From contig JAYESD010000010.1 of the NCBI GenBank assembly GCA_036927565.1, forward strand, positions 119,194,866 through 119,258,865: a stretch of 64,000 nt of DNA, given 5' to 3'. The notes beneath the pieces are model-generated. The model saw only the letters and a program-made list of their open reading frames with translations. It did not search any database and had not been told where the DNA came from. Numbering within the stretch: the stretch's first letter is position 1; every line of letters starts with the position of its first letter. This stretch comes from Tuctoria greenei (Eukaryota; Streptophyta; Magnoliopsida; Poales; Poaceae). The translations under genes and the position numbers were made by a program. Positions 33,063 through 42,079 of this stretch are shown here, in pieces.

Positions 33063-35184
33063 TGTAACACCCTAATTTTCATGCATAATGCATTGCATAC
33101 ACCCCCATACACGTTTAACATTAAGCAGAAGGAGGAGAAGAAGGAGAAGGATCAATCACGCACGATGTTCATCAACTTTTTGACACCGACAACCTTCATC
33201 ACCACGTCACCCTCATCACCTCATTGTCAATCCCTAGCATGAATATTCAAGCTTTGCATCCAATCTCTGACCTTTGGATCTCTAAACACATGGTACACCC
33301 ACTACATTGAATTGTCCACATGAATTCAACCATAAATCTCGCTGTCCAGAAAAACCCTATTTCTGCAGTTTCTGGACAGGGCGGACAAGTCCGGCCTTGA
33401 TACCGGACTTGTCCTGTCTCTGAATTTGTTATTGCTAAATTGAATCCAAATCGACTCAAATCAACTCGCAACTGGTTCAAACTTGTAAAAAACCATTGTA
33501 ACTAGTTAGTAAACATTAATAGAACGCATTATCTAGTTTTACCTCACAATTGCACAAATCTTGCATATCATGACATATTGAGTAATATTTGAGCAATATT
33601 TGATTGTAATGTTTGTTTTGCATATTTGTCCGCGCGGAATAGAAGGTATCACCATAGAGTGCTCTCAAGGACCCGCAGAACCAAAACTTCAAAGCATTCG
33701 ATCCAAACCAAGCTCAAGAGCAAGGCAAGTGTCCTTGATCATTTTGATCCAGGTTTTTAAATATTTTGTTTGCAAAATTGCATGCTTGAGTCAAATTGAT
33801 GGGATATCCAATTATAGGAGTTTATTGTTTTGTATGACCATCCTTGTCGCTTGAACATTATGTAGTGAGTCAGGAATGGTCTTTTGCACTTTTTGCTTCG
33901 CTATACTGAATTGGGTTCAGAAAATAACCATATTGCTTAATTATGAACTATTGAACACCAGAGTGATCAGAATTGATAATAATGACATTTTAGCAACATG
34001 GTACCTAGGGATCTAAGCAAGTCAGTTACGTGGAATGGGTTGGAATGTTTTGGTGGTTTTGATTGTTTTAGATCTAAGGACTGGGTCATGGACCGACAAT
34101 CCAGGTTTTACAGTGCCACCACCAGGCCAAGTATGGGTGCGACTTAGCTGACCAATTAGTTTGTTGCCAGTACAGTTCGTACCATTTGGAAAGCTTGGGG
34201 AAGGGGTAGTCGGATTGGTTTGTAGTGATGGTGGGACTACCATAGGATCCGAATGGCGCGAGAGGGGGCCCTTGGATGGATGTGCTCAGTTGGAGACATC
34301 ACCATCGGTAAAACCTAAATAGGGTTCGAATAGGCTAGTAATCACTTTGTAAAGGCTATTTTGTGGTCTCTTGGCCACACACCAAAGGAAGTGTGAGATG
34401 GCATAATTGAGATTTCTTAGTCATCAAAAGTTGATAAAATCACAAACATGTGGGTAAAGTGGTACAACCTCTGTAGAGTGTGTTAAAAACTATCATGATA
34501 GCCGTGCTTCCGATTATGAGTGACCCGGGCCCTCACATGATTAGAGTTTTGGATCTTGAACATGGTTTAATGGCTGGAATTGAATTAGGAGTTGGTATTG
34601 ATTCAGTAATTGGCTTTGATATATGGAATTGAAATTGAGATAGATGAGCAGTTATGAGTTGAATATGGATTATTATTGTTGGTATTGATTACTTAAGATT
34701 AATGTTACTTGGGTTCTTTTGGGAAGGACCACACTTAATGATAATATTATTGCATTTTCAACTATTTTTTGAATATACTTTTATGCAATTAGCCATTTAA
34801 TTATCATTCCTTGTTTAAGATAGACGTCATACTTTCCCACACTTGTTGAGTATGACATGTGCCCACCCTTGTTATTCCCCCCAACAAATTTAGTCGCATG
34901 CAAAAATGATGAGTACTCGGAGGTCTTTGAGGAGTTCTAGGTGTGCGTGTTAGCGTCATCCTTTCCTGTGGAGTTGGTGTCATTAGTGTTTAGTGTTTTC
35001 CGCTACAGTCTTTTAGAGCTCGTATTCAAGACTATTTGGTTTATAATAAGGTACATTTACTAGTGTTATTATTCGAGACATGGTTAAAATCTGGCTATCG
35101 TTTGTGAATTACTTGTGTATGTGTGTTAAACATCCTGGGCACACATGCATTACGCTTGGTTCATTTTTGGAATCGGGTGTCACA
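33063..35184 (+). repeat. 3' LTR of element A, lacking most of U3
   Basis: It begins tgtaacaccctaattttcat and ends gtgtcaca. Compared with G's LTR it is 2122 rather than 2876 bp. About 735 bp are missing, between ttaagca (33127) and the aaggaggag block, at a short agca microhomology. The lost block includes the palindrome array and the TATA box. One CGGACAAGTCCGG pair remains at 33380-33415. Confidence 0.85.
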
Positions 35185-36038
35185 CTGAGGTAGTTACGCT
35201 GTGTTGATGGATAGTTTCGAGTTCATTTGGTTAGAATTCATGTGAGGCACAAATTTGAGTTGTTTTAGGGATGTGTTAAACATTCCTAAAGTTTTTGAAA
35301 GTCTTAGGATCGCTCTTGTCTATGTATAGAAGAGTCATATGCAGTTATGGAAAGTTTTGCTTGAATCCAAGTTGGAGTAGGGAGTCTTAGTTGGATTAGA
35401 TTTGCCTAATTACTGGTTAGATAAGCATAAGGGCATGACTCGTGGGTGCATGACTAGCAGTTGTTTCCTTTTTTTTTCTTTGATTAATAAAATTTGTATT
35501 TTGTGAGGAGCTTTCGTGCCTTGATCATCTAACTTGTTTGCTTCAAACTTTTATCACCAAGTTTCTGCGTAGCCCAATAGTGTTTCAGTATTTTGAAAAA
35601 TAACTTACATTTTACAAATCCAGTTGTTGTGATACTTTTTGTCTTGTCTTAACAACTCAATGATCTATCATATGTGAAAATTTCACGGTCATTGGTATCA
35701 TGGTTATTCAGTTACACAAGTTTCTTTGAATCATAACAGATCTGTTTTTTGCTCAGGAGAATAGATTGACCTTTGCTCAATCGTTTGATCATAACTTGAG
35801 TTGTACTCAATATTTTCACATGTTCCTTGTTGCATTGTCTTTGTGACTGTTCAAGATTAAACCAGTGCTGAATTGTCGCACACATACTTTTCTCCATTAG
35901 ATTGATTTTCTACTGTGGGGTGTTGGTTGCTTCCGCATAAAATTTTTTAATCTACCATTCGCCCCTGTCTAGTAGCTTTTCACGTACTCTTTGGTCATAC
36001 CAGTAAAAGGATTGTTTGATTGCTAAAACGTTGAAGTA
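35185..36038 (+). repeat. Element E: decayed C-like copia LTR, right part
   Basis: It aligns with the second half of element C's LTR: gttttgaaagtcttaggatcgc, tatagaagagtcat, and the ctagtagcttttcacgtactctttgg end. It starts at the edge of element A, so A was probably inserted into this LTR. The left half would be beyond the window. Confidence 0.75.
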
Positions 36039-36053
36039 ATTGGTATCAAATCC
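36039..36053 (+). other. Primer-binding site of element E, mutated
   Basis: The bases attggtatcaaatcc correspond to attggtatcagagcc with two changes. Confidence 0.7.
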
Positions 36054-36099
36054 ACGGTGCTATGATCTCTTCGATTTGCCCCTGTTCTTGCTAAACAAG

Positions 36100-37560
36100 A
36101 TGGAGAAATACTCTAGAAAACCTTGTGTGTTCGATGGCATTGATTTTCAGGTTTGGAAGGCTCGTATGGAGGCATACATACAAGTGCAAGGCTTCACCAT
36201 TTGGGAGAAGGTCTACAAGGTCTATGTCGTGCCACCAAACGCTGAAGTCAATGCATCTAACATGAAGGACGTCGAGAACAATTAAAATGCCCAGAACTTG
36301 ACCATCCAAGGACAGATGCAAAGCGACTTTGATCGTGTTACAACCTACGATCTGTGTAGGATGTGTGGAAAGTGCTATCTGACTATCACGAAGGCTCCAA
36401 CTTAATCAAAGAGGCACGTCAAGAATGTTCAGAAAAGGAATATACATGCATTTCGAGATGAGTCTAGGTGAGTAAATAGATGATTTCTTTGCTCGCTTTA
36501 ATAAAATTCTCAACAACTTATGTAGTTTTAATTTTAATTATTCATATGCTGAGAATGCTAAGCAATTATTAAGTGTATTAGACATGTAAATTTGGAGGAT
36601 GAAAGTTACATCTAGAACTGAATACACTATTATGAGTACACATACTTTAGATGGGCTATATTCAAAGTTAAAAACACATGAACTTGACATAATATTACGT
36701 AAAACCCCAACAAGTCTATTATATTTGTTTCACAACATGACATACCTAGTTCTACAAAATCTTCATCGTGTGGTACACCAGCTTTGCTGTCCTCTCTATC
36801 CTTTGAACAGATTGAGGAGTTTCCAGAAAATGAGCTAACACTTCTCTTTCGTTGATTCTCTTAATCATTGAAAAATGTGAGAACTAAGAGAAGAGGAAGT
36901 GGTAGCTCTCAATGATGCTTCAAATGCAATGAGTCTCGACATTTTCGTACAAAATTTTCTAACCTTTTAGGTTCTACTCCCCTTGATGAAAAGCAAAACA
37001 AAGTTCACGTCCTCCTCTGCCAATAATGACAAGAAAAATAGGGTTTTACACGTCACCAATTGATACTCAATTTCCTCTCCGCACTTCAAGAATTTCGTCT
37101 GAGTGGTGTGGACACTGGAAGTGATGAAGATGAAGACAATTTGGCATATATGTGTCTCGTGGAGAGCAACGTAAGCTCGAGCATGGAGCAGGCTGAATAG
37201 GTCAAGGAAAATGACGAGGTAAATCCCTAGGATGAAGATCTTGTTAATGTTATTTATCGTGCTACTATTATTCAGAGGAAAAAGGACAAAAAAATTAGGA
37301 AGAATATTGCTAAAACTGAATCACTAGAATATAAAATTAGTCGATCAAAATATTTGATTCATAGTGATGATTCTTGTCTACTTGTGAACTTATTTATGAA
37401 CAACTTTTCTCTCTAAGAAACATGCACACTTGCACACTTCACAAACTTGAGCTTGAAATTGAAGAGAACAAAAAGCTTGCTGCACTTAATGATAAGAGTA
37501 ACAAAGATGCTAGTTGTTCTACCATTGATTTGCATTGCTTTTGCTGTGAAATATGATCGA
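36100..37560 (+). pseudogene. Element E gag
   Basis: MEKYSRKPCVF at 36100 matches elements C and H, followed by FQVWKARMEAYIQ. An in-frame stop is at 36283. Homology continues in broken frames through the zinc-knuckle region (Cys/His altered, about 36913-36960) and the coiled-coil stretch (ELIYEQLFSLRN, about 37380) to 37560. Pol and the 3' LTR are absent, so the element is a truncated relic. Confidence 0.75.
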
Positions 37561-38510
37561 TGGTTTCAATGCTTCTTGCTCAGGGATACTCGCAAGGGCC
37601 TCTAGAATCTATCTTAAAATGGCCAAAAGATCTAATCAATTGTGAAAGAGATATTTGAAATGTATCAAACACTCAAATCAACAGCAAAATATCGATTAAC
37701 AACATATGAACATGTTAAAAGAATCATAAACGTGAAACCAATGTCAAAAGACACCACAATTCCAAAAATGGTCCAACAAAGCACTTCTCTATCTGAAATG
37801 ACCAATCTGCATTCAATTAAGATTTGATCATGTTAAAAGCAAAATAATGACTCAAGTTGAATACCAAAGTTAATGTTCAATTTTTTCTAGTGAGTATTTG
37901 TTTGCCCCTAGATCAGCTCTGGATTTTAAGTTATGGATGTTAATAGTTGACAGATTTTCTGGAAAAATTTGGTAGCTTCTCCTTTGAAAGTGCTTCAGTT
38001 GAACCAACGTTTCTAAACAGTAATCATCAAAATTTGAACAAACTTTGAACTACAAAGTTGTCACACATCTCATAAGCTTTCTGATACATGAACAAAGGAA
38101 TAAAATACTAGGGGGTCTGTCCAGTTTATGCGTCAGGTTGCACTATTTTGAACTTCTCAAAAATTTAAATTGGGAATCGGCCCTGTGAGTGAACATAAAA
38201 GTTTTAGATGACTTCTATAAATTTCCAAACATGTATTATACATCTATGTTTGAGATGGAGTCCTACAACCTGGGTGTCAGAGGACACGTTCGGGCTTGCC
38301 GATCCCAGTCTAGCAGGATCGAGCGAACCCGAGCCCCATCAGTGAATCCGACCCCTGACCCGGATGGTTGGGGAGACGAACTCCCCGACTCCGGCTTGAT
38401 GGAAACAGCCTCCGTCCTGCCAAGTCCTGATCACGGGAGATCGGATCGCCCCAACTAGGTCTTCGCATGGGGAACCACATCAAGACTACTACTAGCGCCC
38501 CTGCATGTCT
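37561..38510. other. Unassigned stretch
   Basis: 37561-38250 is AT-rich with no recognisable coding or repeat structure. 38250-38510 turns GC-rich (aacccgagccccatc, gacccctgacccggatgg). It may be the 3' end of an unrecognised gypsy element preceding the LTR-like start at 38511. No gene is supported. Confidence 0.4.
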
Positions 38511-39112
38511 GTTGGTATTTCTTAACACCACAAATCATCTCCAGTAGGATAAGTGATTCGCAAGCGCACAAAAGAAACCGTTGTAGAATTTCAGTCAAGA
38601 GTATTCCCAAGAGTATAGTATTTATCCCAAAGGAAGGCGATGAAGTAATGTAAACACTATTCTTATGATCAAGATATTGAATACTAAGTAATTATCAAGA
38701 CAGGCGTAAGTAGATAAAAAGGGTAGTGTGACACACATATATGCAATCTACTTCTAGAGATAATGTAGTCCTAGTGAGATTTAAGCTAACAAATAGCCAT
38801 TCCTAATATGCTTCTAATATACATTTGCATAGCCTAACTAGTGTACTCATGGACATGGTCATGGTGAAAACTAGGACTTAGTGATCCAACATATCGGGTA
38901 CGGGTTTACCCCTGACAGTATCAGGACACTTCCCGCTAAGAGCCTGCCATGTAGTCGAAACAAGAGGGAGTACAAAGGAAAGACAGGGCTGTCACCACCT
39001 ACCGCCTACCCCTACAACCCGTAGGTCTACGAGACATCCAACGCTACATAATTATCTAAGCACCACACTTAAATATTAAGTAAATACCTTAATAGCCGTG
39101 GTACATATATCT
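38511..39112 (+). mobile_element. LTR-like fragment beginning tgttggtatttctt
   Basis: It starts tgttggtatttcttaacacc and has the cgcaagcgcac and gagtattcccaagagtat blocks, which I recognise as the LTR start of a widespread grass gypsy group. It ends where a reversed copia LTR begins near 39113, and no right-hand continuation is found. It is probably an older LTR interrupted by that insertion. Confidence 0.5.
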
Positions 39113-40484
39113 GAATGTGGCCTAGATGGGATGAATAGGCCTTTTGATCTCTTGAAGCACTTAATTCAAGGTCGTTAAATTTCAGAGACAGGACTAGTTT
39201 GGTGTGAGTGCGGACTAGTCCGGGGTTAGTTAGTACAATGATCAAATTTAGATCTTTTGATATTTTCTTTGAATATCTTGCAGCGGAGAGCGGTACATTA
39301 TCCTAACGACCTTAGCAAGTATTTAGAATGAGTAATTTGCACGTGGAATACAAGATTACACCAAGTTGCAAATATGATCAAGTCTATGCCCTAGATAGTG
39401 ACGATAATGAAAAGTATGAATCAAGAACAAACGAGACAAGCAATTTTTATTGAGTTTCAATCCCACACAAGGGATCTACATCCTTGTTGAGGAGATCATG
39501 TAGAGATGGGTCTTCACCAACCCTTCCCTCACCAAGTCACCACAAAGGCCGACTTGGTTCCCACTATCACAAAGGGTAATCACCGAGTTTTGGGGTTTTC
39601 TCACAGGTCGATGGCTCCCACAGGATTACAAATGAAAAGAGAGATCAACACACTCAATGAATTACACAATAATCAACAGGAGGGTTTGAGAAATCAAACC
39701 CAAGATCTCAATGTCGATGAGATCGACACTCTCCATTTCCCAATTCCCAAATCCTGAAGATTTTACTTTTAGAGTCTTAGAATGTGTGGAGAGAAGTGTT
39801 TTTGTAGTCTTGGATGCAATAGCAGTGCTAGGGTTCTTGTTTAGTCGTTATGGGGTCGTGGATCACCTATTTATAGATATTTAGAAAAGTTACTGTTTGG
39901 ATCTCGATGCCCGAACTAGTCTACTATGGCGTACCAAACTAGTCTGGTGTGCTGAGTGATTTATGTGTGGAGAAGTGTAGCACACTATGAAACCCTAATT
40001 TTTGTGAGTGTACAGGACTAGTCCGCATAGGACCGGACTAGTCCGTTTTGTGTCTAGAGAGAAATTAGACTAGTCCGGCCAATATCAGACTAGTCTGTTT
40101 GCTACTCAAAAAAATATCAGACTAGTCCTCTCCATAACGGACTAGTCCGTTTTTGGACTGTTTAGAAATTTGACTAGTCCTCTCAATAACGGACAAGTCC
40201 TCTTTGGTTGTGTCTTGAATTATGTTTTAGTCCTTAGTCTCTACACAATGACTTGAGCTCTTGGGGTGTGTCTCTCAAACACACCCTATACATTTTGAAC
40301 AACTTTTCCATCATTTCTTCACTTGTGCTCTTCTCTTCTTGATTCTCATTTTTCACCTTTCTGCACCTTTAGTTTCATTCTCCAAAATCTGCTCTCATCA
40401 CAACGAATTTTATTAGTAACTTGTTTGTCATCAATCATCCAAAACTCACAAGGGTGTGACTAGATGCACTTTAAATCTTCCCCT
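39113..40484 (-). repeat. Element I: reversed SIRE-type 3' LTR
   Basis: On the minus strand it starts near 40484 (TTTAAAGTGCATCTAG), has a TATA box CTATAAATAG at about 39867-39876, and ends with the AAAAGGCCTATTC and CTAGGCC block at 39115-39145 typical of SIRE LTR ends. Its U3 (39900-40210) carries many CGGACTAGTCCG-like palindromes, as in the Tekay-type LTRs. Exact ends are not certain because no second copy is in the window. Confidence 0.65.
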
Positions 40485-40604
40485 TTTTTGGGATTGATGA
40501 CAACCATATTGACATTACACATATATGGATAAAACTTGATTTTTATAAATTGTGCATATATGAGAATGAAGGTTATGAGCATGAATCACTTCTCATCTAT
40601 GCAC
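40485..40604 (-). mobile_element. Element I internal stub with polypurine tract
   Basis: On the minus strand AAAAAAGGGGAAGA directly precedes the LTR. The preceding ATGGTTGTCATCAATC block parallels element D's 3' end (gttgtcatcaatcacc). The rest of the element is missing beyond the palindrome at 40600. Confidence 0.6.
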
Positions 40605-40679
40605 TTTTTATGGTGGGGTGCCTAGGTATGTGTTTGTGATCACAGACACATGCCAAGGCACCCCACCATAAAGAGTACA
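40600..40679. repeat. 80-nt near-perfect palindrome
   Basis: The arms tttatggtggggtgcc and ggcaccccaccataaa are perfect. The pairing extends inward through tatgtgt/acacatgc to the centre gtgatcac (40636-40643), with only a few mismatches, and outward to tgcac/gtaca. It could fold as a long hairpin. It sits at the junction of element I and the CACTA repeats. Confidence 0.85.
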
Positions 40680-40820
40680 AGGATTCCAGTTTATTGTGAC
40701 GAAAAAAACCGTTGCAATAGGTTACTGCTGCAACGAAAAAATGTGGCGATAGTTTTTACGAATCGTAGATATAAGTCCCGTGGCAATAAGTTATTTTGAT
40801 GACTTGACATCTGTGGCAAA

Positions 40821-41530
40821 TAGTATGGTATTGCAACAATTTCACATTGATGGCCAATAGTATGGTATTACATCGATTTAACATATTGCAACAAATAGTA
40901 TTGTATTGCAATGATTTCACATTTGTGGCAAATAGTATGGTATTGTAACGATTCCTCATCGGTGGCAATTAGTATGGTATTGCAACGATTTAACGTATTG
41001 GGACGATTTAACTTATTGCAACGAATAGTATGGTATGCAACAATTTAACATTCGTGGCAATAGTATGGTATTGCAACAATTTCACATTCGTGGCAAATAG
41101 TATGGTATTGCAATGATTTCACATCCGTGGCGAATAGTATGGTATCTCAACGATTTCACATCTTTGGCGAATAGTATTGCATTGCAACGATTTAACGTAT
41201 TGTAACGAATAGTATGGTATTGCAACAATTTCACATTCGTGGCAAATATTATGGTATTGCAATAATTTCACATTCGTTGCAAATAGTATGGTATTGCAAC
41301 AATTTCACATCCATGGCAAATAGTATGGTATTGCAACGATTTCACATCCATGGCAAAATAGTATGATATTGCAATGATTTCTCAAGCGTGGGGAATAGTA
41401 TTGTACTGCAACAATTTCACATCTGTGGTAAATAGTATGGTATTATAACGATTTCACATATGTGGCGAATAGTATGGTATTGCAACAATTTAACAACCGT
41501 AGCGAATAATATGGTATTGCAATGATTGCT
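40821..41530. repeat. CACTA subterminal repeat array, about 19 units of about 37 bp
   Basis: The unit is tagtatggtattgcaacga followed by tttcacatccgtggcaaa. tagtatggta recurs at 40821, 40858, 40897, 40933 and 40970 and so on to about 41512, in direct orientation. The GCAACGA core resembles the subterminal binding motifs of grass CACTA elements. Units differ by scattered substitutions. No terminal CACTA sequence is visible to the left. Confidence 0.85.
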
Positions 41531-41554
41531 GATTTTTGTGGCAATAGGTTCGTA

Positions 41555-41990
41555 ATTCAATGATTTTGAACTGTGGAAATAGGTTTGTAATGCAATGTTT
41601 CCTAGTCCCCAACAATAGGTTTGTAATGCAACGTTTCCTGATCTTCAGCAATAGGTTCGAAATGCAGTGTTTGATGATATGTGGCAATACGGCTAAAATG
41701 CAACGTTTTATGAGTCGTGGCAATAGGTTCAAAATGCAACAATTAATGATTTGTGGCGATAGAGGTGTAATGCAACATTTTCTCCTCTATGGCGATAGGA
41801 TTGTAATGCAACATTTTGTTTGTGATAGTAATAGCAGTCTAGTGCAACATTTTTTGAGTCGTGGCCAATTGTTTCTACTGCAACGTTTTGTAATTCGTGG
41901 TAATAGCTTCCTATTGCAATAATTTATTATTCATGACAATAATTTTGTAATAGCGGCAGTAGAATCCTAATGCACCAGGTTTGAAATCGG
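41555..41990. repeat. Second CACTA subterminal array, about 36-bp period
   Basis: The unit is caataggtttgtaatgcaacg with starts near 41581, 41617, 41653, 41690, 41725, 41761, 41797 and 41833. It shares the GCAACG core but has different flanks from the first array. This array lies nearer the TNP1-like gene. Confidence 0.75.
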
Positions 41991-42079
41991 TGGCAATAGA
42001 ATTAATTTGTTTGCACACGATACATATGTCGAGTTTAACAATAAACATCCATCAATTGATGCAACATGCAAAATAACAC

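Larger units (their letters stand above)
1042..35184 (+). mobile_element. Element A: Ty3/gypsy chromovirus, Tekay/Del type, with nested insertions
   Basis: In plus-strand order the pieces are 5' LTR (1042-2714), leader, gag (3300-3451, 6375-6679, 11246-11826), protease, reverse transcriptase, RNase H and integrase (11830-14549, then 32384-33060), and 3' LTR (33063-35184). Protein order PR-RT-RH-INT followed by a chromodomain-like tail identifies a chromoviral gypsy element. Three insertions interrupt the internal region and a fourth the 5' LTR. Every reading frame carries stops or shifts, so it is inactive. Other members of the family in the window are the solo LTRs 3452-6369 and 50512-52369 and element G. 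Confidence 0.85.

Noticed and set aside
40821..41990. Regularly spaced repeats that could suggest a CRISPR array
   Set aside because: Repeats are contiguous degenerate tandem units without unique spacers, next to a CACTA-type gene in plant DNA.
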